This document shows positions 1 through 11,784 of a DNA stretch of 64,000 nucleotides, in pieces. A program made the position numbers and the translations under genes. Location of the stretch: the NCBI GenBank assembly GCA_036496285.1, contig DASXLI010000058.1:1-64000 (forward strand). Direction: 5' to 3'. The notes below the pieces were generated by a model. That model was given only the letters and a program-made list of their open reading frames with translations, searched no databases and was not told where the DNA came from. Each line of letters starts with the position of its first letter. Within the stretch, counting starts at the first letter, position 1. The DNA is from DP-19 sp036496285 (GTDB taxonomy: Bacteria; Desulfobacterota; Binatia; UTPRO1).

Positions 1-582
1 GATCTGGCCGATCATGTGCGAGTGCCACGTGCCGCAGAACTCGGCGCAGAAGAGATGATAGGTGCCGGGGGTCGTCGCCTCGAACCACTCGTTGGTGTAG
101 CGGCCGGGCACCGCATCCTGCTTGATGCGGAACGCCGGCACGTAGAAGCTGTGGATCACGTCCTCCGACGTGAGCGTGAGCTTGATCGGCTGCCCGGTCG
201 GGACGTGCAGCTCGTTGATCTCGCGCCGCCCCTCGAGGTGCTGCACCTTCCACATCCACTGTTTGCCGACGACGAACATCTCGACGGCGTTGCGCGGCGG
301 CGTGCGCAGGCCCACGAACACGCGCGCGCTCCAGAGGAAGATGACCATCGTGAGACAGAACGGGATGATCGTCCACGTGAGCTCGAGGGCGAGCGAGCCC
401 TCGATCGGCGCGGGCCGGTCCTCGTCGGAGCGCCGGCGGAAGCGGATCGCGAAGACGATGATCAGCGTGGCGATGAGCAGCGCGAAGAAGGTGCTCAGGC
501 CGATGAGGAAGAGGTACAGCGCGTCGACCTGCGCCGCTTGCGTCGAGGCCGCAGGCGGGAAGAGTCCGAGCTTCTCGAACAT
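1..582 (-). CDS. coxB: Cytochrome c oxidase subunit II (partial, 3' end outside window)
   Basis: Subunit II of a haem-copper oxidase; it takes electrons from cytochrome c or ACIII at the CuA centre and passes them to subunit I. Translating the minus strand from the ATG at 582 gives 194 residues before the window edge. There are two membrane helices (about 22-46 and 68-88), then a cupredoxin domain. The CuA ligands are all present: His134 in DVIHSF, then Cys179, Glu181, Cys183, His187 and Met190 in CAEFCGTWHSHM. No lipobox or signal peptide is obvious. The start overlaps the SCO stop codon (TGATG), so it belongs to the act operon. Whether a fused cytochrome c domain (caa3 type) follows cannot be seen. 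Confidence 0.95.
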   Translation of the reverse strand, partial: MFEKLGLFPPAASTQAAQVDALYLFLIGLSTFFALLIATLIIVFAIRFRRRSDEDRPAPIEGSLALELTWTIIPFCLTMVIFLWSARVFVGLRTPPRNAVEMFVVGKQWMWKVQHLEGRREINELHVPTGQPIKLTLTSEDVIHSFYVPAFRIKQDAVPGRYTNEWFEATTPGTYHLFCAEFCGTWHSHMIGQI

Positions 583-1490
583 CAGCTCTTCCTCACCGGG
601 CGCAGATCGGGGGGACGCGGCCGCAGCGGAGGACCCTGCGTCTCGCGCCGCCGCATGATCAGGATGAAGGCGCCGAGCGCGACGACCGTCAGGACGCCAC
701 CCGCGCGGACGAGGTTCATGGCGACCGCGCCGTAGCGCCCGGTCGCCGGGTCGTAGCGATAGCAGTAGAGCAGCAGGTGATCGACGACGGTGCCGATCTT
801 GCGCTCCGCCGCGTCGATCAGGCCGAAGCGCAGGTCGCGGCCCGAGTACTCGACGCCGAAGAAGTAGCGTGAGAGGCGGCCGTCGGGCGTCAGCACCATG
901 ATCGCGGCCGCGTGGGCGAACTGCTTCTCCTCGGGCACGTACGAGTAGTGGAAGCCGACGGCCTGCGCGAGCCGGGTGATCGCGTCCTGATCGCCGGTGA
1001 GGAAGTGCCACCCCTGCTCGGCGCCGGGCCGCGCGTACTCGCCGAGATAGGTCGCCTTCTTCTTGGTGGCGAGCTCGGGCGTGTCGTGCGGATCGAAGCT
1101 CACGGTGACGATCTCGAACTCGCGTCCCGGGTCGAAGCTAAGGGTGCGGAGCGCCCGCACCAGGCCGTTCAACACGAGCGTGCAGAGCATCGGGCAGTCG
1201 TAGTAGACGAGCGACAGGATCACCGGGCGCTTGCCGAAGTACTGCGCCAGGGTCACCGGCGCGCCGCTCTCGTCGCGGAACGGCAGGTCGAGCGGCACCG
1301 CGGCATCGAGACGCTGGTCGATCGCGACCTCGCGAAGCGGCGCGGGACGGGTGTCCTCGGGCGGCGCCTCGGGGGCTACGGGCATCGGCGCGACGGGCTC
1401 ATCGTGGGCGAGCGCGAGACCGCGCACCAGCAGCAGCGCCAGCACGAGGCCGGCGACCCGGTGCCGGGTGGCGAGACGGCTGGTCCTCAC
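582..1490 (-). CDS. SCO1/SenC-type copper chaperone
   Basis: Predicted membrane-anchored thioredoxin-fold protein that delivers copper to the CuA site of the oxidase encoded next door. It has 302 residues with an N-terminal signal (about 10-29) ending ALAHD, a Pro-rich linker, and a redoxin domain with the copper ligands Cys99 and Cys103 (CPMLC) and His193 (QFAHAA). Unlike most SCO proteins it has a second helix near residues 263-280 followed by a basic, Pro/Arg-rich tail. The start is a GTG overlapping the previous stop (GTGA), and its stop overlaps the coxB ATG. The position before coxB supports a CuA assembly role. Confidence 0.92.
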   Translation of the reverse strand: MRTSRLATRHRVAGLVLALLLVRGLALAHDEPVAPMPVAPEAPPEDTRPAPLREVAIDQRLDAAVPLDLPFRDESGAPVTLAQYFGKRPVILSLVYYDCPMLCTLVLNGLVRALRTLSFDPGREFEIVTVSFDPHDTPELATKKKATYLGEYARPGAEQGWHFLTGDQDAITRLAQAVGFHYSYVPEEKQFAHAAAIMVLTPDGRLSRYFFGVEYSGRDLRFGLIDAAERKIGTVVDHLLLYCYRYDPATGRYGAVAMNLVRAGGVLTVVALGAFILIMRRRETQGPPLRPRPPDLRPVRKS

Positions 1491-1890
1491 TTGCGCCCCC
1501 CGGCGGGGGGAGCCGGCTGCGCCGGCAAGCCGCGTTCCGCCAGCAGATCCATCGCACGGTCGATCGGAATGCGTGCGACGCCGGCGTCGCGATTCACCCA
1601 GCCGTAGCCGCGCAGCATGGCGTCCTCGCGCGCGTGCAGCCGGCGCAGGTCGTCGCGCGGCGCGATCTGCAGGCGCGGCTCCGGCGGCGCCTTCCGTCCC
1701 TCGGAGACGGCGAGCGGGCTCGCGGGCGTGCTCTCCTTCACGTCGCTCAGGGTGAAGGTGCGCAGCACCACGTACACGATGAGCAGCGAGGCGAGCGTGC
1801 TCACCCCGAGGCCGATGAACGCGAGCCCGATGATCCCGACCCGCGCGTCACGCAACTCGTGGCCACCGGCGGAGCCGTGTCCCGCGCCCG

Positions 1891-1894
<4 letters not shown>
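1487..1894 (-). CDS. Small membrane protein of the ACIII operon, unknown function
   Basis: A 135-residue protein that starts with GTG inside the actF stop codon (GTGA overlap) and ends in the SCO start codon. It has one membrane helix (about residues 17-45, GIIGLAFIGLGVSTLASLLI). A soluble part follows, ending with a motif of the type YGWVNRDAGVARIPIDRAMDL near residues 95-115. Proteins with this ending occur beside ActF and SCO genes in other ACIII operons as far as I recall, but no function is known to me. Coupling on both sides suggests a role in assembly of ACIII or the oxidase. I do not assign a gene symbol. Confidence 0.8.
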
Positions 1895-3076
<1,182 letters not shown>

Positions 3077-3090
<14 letters not shown>

Positions 3091-3775
3091 GCGTCTCCCC
3101 TTCCGTCGGCTCCTCGTGCGTCGGGGCCCCGCCGATCGGCGCCTGCACGTTCTCGCGGCCGCCGGTGCCGCTGCTGCCGGGCGGCGGCAGGGGTGCGACC
3201 GCGTCGAGCCGGGCGCGCTCGTCGACCGGCACGTCGGCGACCGCGGCGTGCTGCGCGAGCTGCAGCGCGCGGATGTAGGCCGCGATCGCCCAGCGGTCAT
3301 CGGCGGAGACCTGCGGCGCGTACCCCGGCATCACCCCGAAGCCGTTCGTCATCACGTCGAAGAAGTAGCCGAGCGGCATGAGGCGCAAGCGGTCCTCGTG
3401 CAGCGACGGCGGCGGCTTGTAGCCGCGTTGCACGATCATGCCGCCGCCGGTGCCGACGCGGTCGTGACAGGGTGAGCAGTAGATGTCGAAACGCTGATGG
3501 CCGCGGTCGAGCATCGCGCGCGAGAGCGGCATCGGCAGCGCGGTGACGTAGCCGGCCTTGGTCTTGCCGGTGGCGCGCCCCACGTCCTCCTGGAGCTGGC
3601 CGCGCGCGACGGTGCCCGACACGAGGTGGCGCGACGCGCGTCCGTCCTTGAAGAAGCCGCTCGACTCGTAGGGCTCGTAGCGCGGCGTGTCCTGCATGTC
3701 GCGCCGGCAGCCGCCCGCTGCGGCGGCGAGCGCGACGAGGACGCCGAGGACGAGCCGCGATGCCGGACGCACCAT
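3077..3775 (-). CDS. actE: Alternative complex III subunit ActE (monohaem cytochrome c lipoprotein)
   Basis: Periplasmic monohaem cytochrome c of ACIII, which carries electrons out of the complex toward the oxidase. 232 residues: a lipoprotein signal with the modified Cys at about 23 (AAAGGC), a single haem c motif CSPCH (about residues 100-104), a candidate axial Met in the FGVMPGYAPQ stretch, and a disordered Pro/Gly-rich C-terminal tail rich in Gly, Pro and acidic residues. The ATG overlaps the actD stop (TGATG). The 3' end overlaps the actF start. Length and domain layout match ActE. Confidence 0.93.
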
Positions 3776-4307
3776 CAGTGCTCCACCTCGGAGATGCTGA
3801 GAGGATCGAGGCGCTGCAGGAAGCGACGTGTGATCTCGCGGTCGAAATGCGGATCGATCGCCTCGATGCAGAGGAAGAACTGATCGCGGGTCGCGAGCGC
3901 GAAGCGCGGCACGTTGAAGACCGGATGGTAGGGCATCGGCAGGCCGTTCAACGCGAGCATGCCGAGCACCGCAGCGAGCGCTGCGCAGAGGACCGTCGTC
4001 TCGAACGTGACCGGAATGAACGCTGGCCAGCTGTGGAGCGGCCGCCCACCGACGTTGAGCGGATAGGCGATCACCGACGTCCAGTACTCCAGCAGGTACC
4101 CGCCGAGCCCGCCGGCGATGCCGCCGATCAGGACGATCAGCGGGAGACGCCGGTCGTGGAAGTGGAGGGCCTCGTGGAGCTCCTCGATCGGGAATGGCGA
4201 GTAGGCGTCCATCACCCGGTAGCCCTCGGCGCGCGCCTTCCGTACCGCGGTCACGAGCTGCGTCGGAGTGTCGAACTCGGCGAGCATCCCGTAGATCGGC
4301 GGCCGCC

Positions 4308-4311
<4 letters not shown>
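3775..4311 (-). CDS. actD: Alternative complex III subunit ActD (DUF3341)
   Basis: Membrane subunit of ACIII, 178 residues. The N-terminal soluble part (about 1-55) contains IYGMLAEFDTPTQLVTAV and YSPFPIEEL, features of the DUF3341/ActD family. Two membrane helices follow (about 58-78 and 100-124), then a C-terminal region with PYHPVF and a FFLCIEAIDPHF motif. The family is thought to have a structural role in ACIII rather than to bind a cofactor. The ATG at 4311 overlaps the actC stop by four bases, and the gene sits in the standard act order between actC and actE. Confidence 0.93.
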
Positions 4312-5686
<1,375 letters not shown>

Positions 5687-5690
<4 letters not shown>

Positions 5691-8665
5691 GCCTTCTCCA
5701 GATCCGGGCTCGGGTTGCGCAGCTCGGCGAGATACGTCGTGCGCGGGCGGGTGTTGAGCTCGGCCAGGAGCCCGTAGTTGCGCGGCTCGGCCTTGAGCTT
5801 CGCGACCCGGCTCTCCGGGTCGTTCTGATTCCCGAAGACGATTGCCTCGGCGGGGCACGCCTGCGCGCAGGCCGGCGTGATCTCGCCGTCGCGCACCGTG
5901 CGGTCGTCCTCCTCCGCCTTGATCTTGGCGTACTGGATGCGCTGCACGCAGTAGGTGCACTTCTCCATGACGCCCCGGCTGCGCACGGTGACGTCGGGAT
6001 TGCGCTGCAGCTTGAGGCTCTCCGTCGACCAGTCGGAGTAGAGGTAGAAGTTGAAGCGCCGAACCTTGTACGGGCAGTTGTTGGAGCAATACCTCGTGCC
6101 GACACAGCGGTTGTAGACCATCTGGTTCAGGCCTTCGTTGCTGTGCGTGGTCGCGTTGACGGGACAGACGACCTCGCACGGCGCGTCCTCGCAGTGCATG
6201 CACGGCACCGGTTGGTGATGGATCGCCGGCGTGTCGGCGGATCCCTCGAAGTAGCGGTCGACGCGGATCCAGTGCATCTCGCGCCCGCGCGAGACCTGGT
6301 CCTTGCCGACGACCGCGATGTTGTTCTCCGCCTGGCAGGCGATCACGCAGGCGCTGCAGCCGGTGCAGGCGTTCAGGTCGATCGCCATGCCCCAGGCGTA
6401 ACCGTCGTAGCGGACCGGCGGGTACAGCGTCTCGCCCGCCCCCGGCGCCTCCTCGCCCTGCTCGCGGATGACCTTCGGATCGCGCTGATACTCCGCGATC
6501 GTCGCGCCGCGCACGACGTCGCGCCCCTCCATGTCGTGGTGGTGCTGCGTGGTCGCGAACTCGTGGTGCTCGCCGGTCTTGTGGATCTGGAGACCGCGCG
6601 CGATCCACGGCGCCGTGCTGCTGCGGATCGCGTAGGCGTTGAAGCCGACGCCCTCGGCGACCCGGCCGCCGTGCTCGCGGCCGTACCCCAGGTGCACGGT
6701 CACCGCCTCGGGCGCATGGCCCGGCACGATCCAGATCGGCGCCCGCACCGCGCGTCCCTCGAGGCGCAGCTCGACGACGTCGCCGCTCGCCAGTCCGAGG
6801 CGCTCGGCGGTGACGGGTGCGATGCACGCGGCGTTGTCCCACGTGAGCTTCGTCATCGGCCGCGGCAGCTCCTGCAGCCAGGCGTTGTTGGCGAAGCGGC
6901 CGTCGTAGACGGCGGGATCGGGCCGGAAGGTGATCTCGAGCCCGTCGCCGAGCGGGATGCTCTCCGCCATCTTCGGCAGGTACTCGACGTCGCGGTCGAC
7001 GCGCAGCGCCGCGCCGGTGGTCCCCTCCACGATGCCGTCGTGCAGCGCGCGGCGCCAGAAGGCGGTCGAGTCGCCGGCACGCTGGCGCGACCAGTAGTCG
7101 CGCACGATCTCGTAGCTGGTCGGCACCCGATCGCTCTCGTCCTTCCGCATGCACGCGGCGAGCAGCTCGTGCACGGTCTTGCCGTCATAGAGCGGCGCGA
7201 TCAGCGGTTGGATGATCGACGTGGTGCCGTCGATGCCGCGCACGTCGCTCCACGACTCGAGGTAGTGCACCGCGGGCAGGTGCCAGTGGCAGAGCCGGGA
7301 CGTCTCGTCCTCGTAGAGCCCGAGACGAATCCGTAGCGGCACCTTCTGCAGACGCTCGGCGAAACGGAAATCGACCGGCGCCGTGAGGACCGGGTTCGAC
7401 TCGGCGATGATCAGCAGATCGACCTTTCCGGCGTCGATGTCCTCGACGAGCTTACCGAGTGCGGCGACCTGCTCGCGTCCGCCCGCGAACGGCCGCACGT
7501 TGGCGACCGTTGCGTTGGTGTTGCCGACGGCGTCGTTGATCAGCGCGACGAGCGCGTGCACCGCGGGCGGCTGCGCCGGACCGGCGACGACCACGGTGCT
7601 GTTGCGCTTGGCCGTCAGGTCCTTGACGACGGCCTCGACCCACTGCGCGTGCGGCCCGGCGGCGGCCGCCGCGGTGACGCCGTACGCCCCCACGCCGGCC
7701 GCAACCGCGCGCGCGATCGCCTCGACGTCGCCGGCGCGGACGGCGAGGCGATGGTCGGCCTTCGCCCCCGTCACGGTCGGCATCGGCTCGGCGACGTAGA
7801 GCCGGCTCATCGGCTTGCGCCCACCCGGCCGGCGACGCCCGCTGAACGCCCGGGTGTCGCGGAGCGCGTTCGGACCGCTGCCGAGAAGATCGGCGTCGAA
7901 CGCAACGATCACGTCCGCGCCCTCGAGCCGGTTGTAGAACGCCGCATCCGTCCCGATGGCGGCCTGCAGGCCGAGCAGCGCGTTGTCGCGATTGATCGGC
8001 TCGTACTCGATCCACCGTGCCGAATGCAGCTCGCTGTTGAACGCGATGATCTGATCGTGCAGGGTCGTCGAGGTCAGCGTCTCGGTCAGGATGCGGATGC
8101 CCACGCCGTCCTTCGTCCGTTGCGTCTGCATCGCCGCGTGGAGGGTCTGAAAGAATGCGCTCCAGGGACGGATCTCGCCTGCGCTGCGCACCACCTGCGA
8201 GCGGTCGGGATCGTAGAGCCCGAGCACGGAGGCCTGCGCGAACACGTCCGTCCCGCCGAGGCTCGCCGGGTGCTCGGGGTTGCCCTCGAGCTTCGTCGGC
8301 CGTCCCATGTGGCTCTCGGCGAGCAGGCCGTAGACGCCGGTGTCGAGCGGCATCGCCGTCGCGAAGAAGAGCGGCTCGCCGGGCACGATGCCGTCCTCGG
8401 GCGCCTTGGCGTACGGGACGATCTCCTGCTGCGGCTGGCGCGTGCAGGCGCCGAGACCGGCGAGCGCGAGCGACGCGCCCATCAGCTGCAGGAACTGCCG
8501 GCGACCGACGCCGAGCCCCGCCGCCACCTGGCGCGGGAAGTCCTGTTCCAGGAGCGCCGCGAGCTCCGGCGTGCCGGCCGCCTCCTCCAGGCTGCGCCAG
8601 AAGCGCCTCCCGTCGCCCGTCGCCAGCCTGCGGCGGATGGCCTCGATGTCGAGCGCGCCGCTCAT
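5687..8665 (-). CDS. actB: Alternative complex III subunit ActB (fused molybdopterin-like and Fe-S protein)
   Basis: Peripheral periplasmic subunit of ACIII, 992 residues. A twin-arginine-like signal sits internally (RRQFLQLMG, Arg55-Arg56) after an about 50-residue N-terminal segment seen in this family. Residues about 80-740 resemble the molybdopterin oxidoreductase fold, which in ActB proteins does not bind the cofactor. The C-terminal third is a ferredoxin-like domain with four cysteine clusters: CTGCSACVIAC, CMHCEDAPCEVVC, CVGTRYCSNNC and CTYC with CAQAC, consistent with three 4Fe-4S and one 3Fe-4S cluster. The start overlaps the actA stop. The 3' end overlaps actC. Confidence 0.94.
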
Positions 8666-9312
8666 CGGTGGCAGGTGTAGCAGTCCGTGAGGCTCTGGAT
8701 CTTGTAGGCCCGCACCAGCTCCCGGCCGATCTCCAGCTGATTGCTGGGCGGCTCCCACGCCATGTTGAACACCTCCTCGCGCGGCCGCACGTAGCGCTCG
8801 GGATTGCGGTGGCAGTCGAGACACCATTCCATCTGCAGCGACGACTCCTGCCACGTGAGGTTCATCTGATCGACGCGGCCGTGGCAGGTCGCGCACCCGA
8901 CGCCCTTCTGCACGTGGATCGAGTGGTTGAAGTAGACGTAGTCGGGCAGGTCGTGGACCCGGGTCCAGCGGATCGAGCTGTCCGTGCGGTAGCTCGCCCG
9001 CACCGGCTCGAGCACTGCGCTGTCCGTCCAGATCTGCGCGTGGCAGTTCATGCACGTCTGCGTCGACGGGATGCCCGCGGAGGCGGTGCGCTCGACGGAG
9101 GTGTGGCAGTAGCGGCAGTCGATGCCGAGCTCGCCGGCGTGATGCTTGTGGCTGAACGGCACCGGCTGCTCACGCGCCACGCCCGCCTCGGTGACGTACG
9201 AGGAGCGGTTCAAGAGCGCCAACCCATACGTCGCCGCCGCCACGAAGAAGAGGAAACCGAAGATGCTCACCCGCGAGAAGGTGTTCGTGCTGCGATGAAA
9301 CACCTGTGGCAC
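8662..9312 (-). CDS. actA: Alternative complex III subunit ActA (pentahaem cytochrome c)
   Basis: Membrane-anchored multihaem cytochrome c of ACIII, 216 residues. One N-terminal helix (about 15-34) is followed by five haem c motifs: CRYCH (66-70), CMNCH (87-91), CATCH (140-144), CLDCH (164-168) and CYTCH (211-215), the last almost at the C-terminus. Numerous extra His residues (for example HKHH near 55 and FNHSIH near 128) can serve as axial ligands. It is the first gene of the operon; only about 210 bases separate it from the radical SAM gene upstream. A strong hairpin lies 24 bases before its ATG. Confidence 0.94.
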   Translation of the reverse strand: MPQVFHRSTNTFSRVSIFGFLFFVAAATYGLALLNRSSYVTEAGVAREQPVPFSHKHHAGELGIDCRYCHTSVERTASAGIPSTQTCMNCHAQIWTDSAVLEPVRASYRTDSSIRWTRVHDLPDYVYFNHSIHVQKGVGCATCHGRVDQMNLTWQESSLQMEWCLDCHRNPERYVRPREEVFNMAWEPPSNQLEIGRELVRAYKIQSLTDCYTCHR

Positions 9313-9335
9313 GGCGCGTATGGTAGCGGCCGAAT

Positions 9336-9362
9336 AAAAAGGGGCAAGGGCGAGCCCCTTTT
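9336..9362 (-). terminator. Hairpin with A/T flanks between radical SAM gene and actA
   Basis: A perfect 9-base-pair inverted repeat, AAAAGGGGC (9337-9345) and GCCCCTTTT (9354-9362), with an 8-base loop. Read on the minus strand it has a T run directly after the GC stem, the form of a factor-independent terminator, and could also work on the plus strand. It fits ending the radical SAM transcript, but it lies only 24 bases before the actA start. Either the actA promoter overlaps it, or it is a leader attenuator. The remaining 9363-9524 holds no gene I can support. Confidence 0.6.
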
Positions 9363-9524
9363 AAAAGATCTCGACTCCCCCGAAAGCGTCACTAATGGCC
9401 CGCCCGCCGGCCCCATCTTCCAACGGCCCTCTTGCCGGCGCGAGCCGGAGGTGTGCGGATTTACTCCGCGCACCGACGCCCATCGGAGCATTGGCGCGCG
9501 CAGCGCGCCAAGCGCACGGGGGCG

Positions 9525-10877
9525 TTATGAGATGGTCGCCCAGGCGCGCTCGCTCGAGTGCAGGTAGCGATTCACTTTCAGATTCGCGACGATGTACGCG
9601 AGGCTCTCCATCAGCTGGCCAGGGGGCGGCGGGCTGAAGCGGCGCAGGATGTTCCTTACCGAGTAGAAGCCCTGGTACACGAACTTGAAGCCGTCGATCA
9701 TCTGCTCGGGCGTCATCGCGGTCGGACGGACGAGCGGCGAGCCGTAGTCGTAGCGGGCCCAGTTGCCGTCGAGGATGCGGCCGGCCTTCATCATGTCGTC
9801 GTAGAACTTCGTTCCCGGGTACGGACAGGGGGTGAAGAGCTTCAGGAACGACACCTTGTTCTCGACCAGGAACTGCAGGGTGCGGGCGAAGGTGTCGGGC
9901 GTGTCGCCGTCGAGGCCGACCATGATGAGCGCGATCACCTGGATGCCGCGCCCGCGCAGCTTGGCGATGTCCTCGGCGAAGCGGGGCGCCTGGTTGAAGT
10001 CCTTGCGCACGCCCGCGAGGCTCTCCTCATTGATGCTCTCGAGCCCGATCGAGAGGCTGACGCAGCCGCTGCGCGCGGCGAGGTCGAGGAGCTCGGCGTC
10101 GCGGGCCATGTTGATCGTCGACTGCGAGGCCCACTTCATCTTGAGCGGGATCATCGCGCGGAACAGCTCCTTCGCCTTCTCCGGGTGCGCGATCGGGTTG
10201 TCGTCGAGGAAGAGGATGCGGTTGCCGCCGTGGCGCTTGATCGTGCGTAGATCGTCCAGCACGTCGTCGACCGGACGGGTGCGGAACGAGCGCTTGTAGT
10301 ACGTCTGCACCGCGCAGTACTCGCAGGGATGGGGGCACCCGCGCGAGAACACGACCGGCCAGTGGAAGTACATGCGGTAGAGCGAGCTCGTCTCGAAGGC
10401 CTCGCGCTTCAGGAGCGGCAGCGTGAGGTAGTCGAACGTGGGCATGCCTTCGAGCGAGGTCCAGCCGTCGGCGCGGTAGATACCGCGGCTGCGCCCGGCG
10501 CCGAGATCGTTCAGCACGTCCGTCCAGACGGTCTCGGCCTCGCCGGCGACGACCGCGTCGCAGTGCCGCAGCGACTCCTCCGCGGTCAGGGTGACCCAGG
10601 TGCCGCCGAGGACGACCTTGCGCCCCCGCCGGCGGTACTCCGCGGCGAGATCGTAGGCGCGCGCGATCTGCGGCCCCATCGCCGTGATGCCGACCACGTC
10701 GCACGGCCGGTCGAGGTCGACGTCGTAGAACAGCTCGTCGACGAACGTGACCTCGTGCTCGGGCGGCGTCAGGGCCTTCAGATACGGAAGGGTGATCGCG
10801 CTCGTCCAGTAACGCGTGGTCTTCTGGAGGGTCCCGTCCAGGTTGTAGTGGCTCGGCGAGACCAGATGAATCCGCAT
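9525..10877 (-). CDS. B12-binding domain radical SAM protein
   Basis: A 450-residue cobalamin-dependent radical SAM enzyme, class B methyltransferase/BchE-like architecture. The N-terminal Rossmann-like B12-binding domain (about 1-150) contains DVVGITAMGPQ and GGTWVTL but no obvious DxHxxG, as in many members. The radical SAM core carries the cluster motif CPHPCEYC (Cys171, Cys175, Cys178), then the SAM-binding LFLDDNP and SIGLES segments. The tail is about 100 residues. Family members methylate or rearrange lipids, hopanoids, tetrapyrroles and natural products; substrate cannot be told from sequence. It is transcribed away from a PlsC-type acyltransferase, which hints at a lipid substrate only weakly. 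Confidence 0.88.
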   Translation of the reverse strand: MRIHLVSPSHYNLDGTLQKTTRYWTSAITLPYLKALTPPEHEVTFVDELFYDVDLDRPCDVVGITAMGPQIARAYDLAAEYRRRGRKVVLGGTWVTLTAEESLRHCDAVVAGEAETVWTDVLNDLGAGRSRGIYRADGWTSLEGMPTFDYLTLPLLKREAFETSSLYRMYFHWPVVFSRGCPHPCEYCAVQTYYKRSFRTRPVDDVLDDLRTIKRHGGNRILFLDDNPIAHPEKAKELFRAMIPLKMKWASQSTINMARDAELLDLAARSGCVSLSIGLESINEESLAGVRKDFNQAPRFAEDIAKLRGRGIQVIALIMVGLDGDTPDTFARTLQFLVENKVSFLKLFTPCPYPGTKFYDDMMKAGRILDGNWARYDYGSPLVRPTAMTPEQMIDGFKFVYQGFYSVRNILRRFSPPPPGQLMESLAYIVANLKVNRYLHSSERAWATIS

Positions 10878-10930
10878 CGGAAGCCGAAACTAGTCCGGGG
10901 GTCCCAGGGGACGCAAGCAATGCTCCGGTC

Positions 10931-10962
10931 TTGTCTGCGTTACGTCCCGCACGTATCGTGCG
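10931..10962 (+). promoter_or_regulatory. Candidate promoter with overlapping palindrome
   Basis: TTGTCT (10931-10936), a 17-base spacer and TATCGT (10954-10959) resemble a sigma-70 promoter. The -10 is embedded in a palindrome CGCACG-TAT-CGTGCG (10948-10962). It would start RNA within a few bases of the acyltransferase ATG at 10970, implying a leaderless or near-leaderless message. No Shine-Dalgarno sequence precedes that ATG, which is consistent. The match could be chance. Confidence 0.35.
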
Positions 10963-10969
10963 CACGCTC

Positions 10970-11725
10970 ATGCTACCCCCCCACGACTCGACGCTCGTCG
11001 CCGACGCGGCGCAGGAGCAGCAGCGCCTTCGCGCCATCGTCAACCGGTTCGTCTTTCGCGGCATGCTCTTCTCGATGGGCTCGGTCGCCGTCGTCCTGCA
11101 CCGGACGCTGCCCTGGAAGAGCGTCTCGTGGGAGTTCGCCAAGCTCTCCGCCCGCAACCTGGCGCGGGCCTGCGGCGTGCACGTCCGCATGCACGGCCTC
11201 GAGAACCTGCAGGGCCCCGGGCCGTACGTCTTCGCGCCGAACCACCAGAGCCACTTCGACATCGCGGCGCTGCTCGGCTACCTCCCGGGGCACAACCGCT
11301 TCGTCGCCAAGCGCGAGCTCTTCGACGAGCCCGTGCTCGGCATGGTGCTGCGCACGATGGGCATGGTGCCGGTCGACCGCGACAACCCGCTCGAGGCGAT
11401 CCAGCTCCTCAACCAGATCGCCGTCGAGGAGCGCTACTCGCTCATCATCTTCCCGGAAGGCACCCGCTCGCGCGACGGCGCGCTCCTGCCCTTCAAGAAG
11501 GGGCCGTTCACCGCGGCGATCTTCATGAAGGTTCCGGTCGTGCCGGTCATCTGCAAGGGCACCACGGCGATCATGCCGAAGGGCGGCTACCTGTCGATCC
11601 TGCCCGGAACGTGCGACGTCTACGTCGAGCCGCCGATCCCGACGGCCGACCTCACCTACGACGACCGCGGCGCGCTGCGGGACACGGTCCGCGGGATCGT
11701 CGCCGCCCGGCTGGCCGAGGCCTGA
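10970..11725 (+). CDS. 1-acyl-sn-glycerol-3-phosphate acyltransferase family (PlsC-like)
   Basis: Predicted inner-membrane acyltransferase that moves a fatty acyl group to lysophosphatidate or a related lipid. 251 residues with the acyltransferase motif NHQSHFD (catalytic His92 and Asp97), the FVAKREL block near 111-117, and the glycerophosphate-binding FPEGTRS motif (151-157) followed by LPFKKGPFTAAI. One hydrophobic segment lies near 27-45. The ATG at 10970 was preferred to an in-frame TTG at 10931 because the latter overlaps the likely promoter. It is divergent from the radical SAM gene. Which lipid it acylates is not shown. Confidence 0.9.
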   Translation: MLPPHDSTLVADAAQEQQRLRAIVNRFVFRGMLFSMGSVAVVLHRTLPWKSVSWEFAKLSARNLARACGVHVRMHGLENLQGPGPYVFAPNHQSHFDIAALLGYLPGHNRFVAKRELFDEPVLGMVLRTMGMVPVDRDNPLEAIQLLNQIAVEERYSLIIFPEGTRSRDGALLPFKKGPFTAAIFMKVPVVPVICKGTTAIMPKGGYLSILPGTCDVYVEPPIPTADLTYDDRGALRDTVRGIVAARLAEA

Positions 11726-11784
11726 TCGGCCCGCCTCAGCCATGCTTGAAATCGGCGCCCTGCGGTCGCTATCGTAGCCCTTCC

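Noticed and set aside
16..735. Long open frame on the plus strand at the window start
   Set aside because: It is antisense to coxB and SCO; the minus strand encodes clear CuA ligands and the SCO copper motif.
9267..9491. 74-codon minus-strand frame before actA
   Set aside because: It crosses the hairpin and overlaps the actA start; no recognised features.
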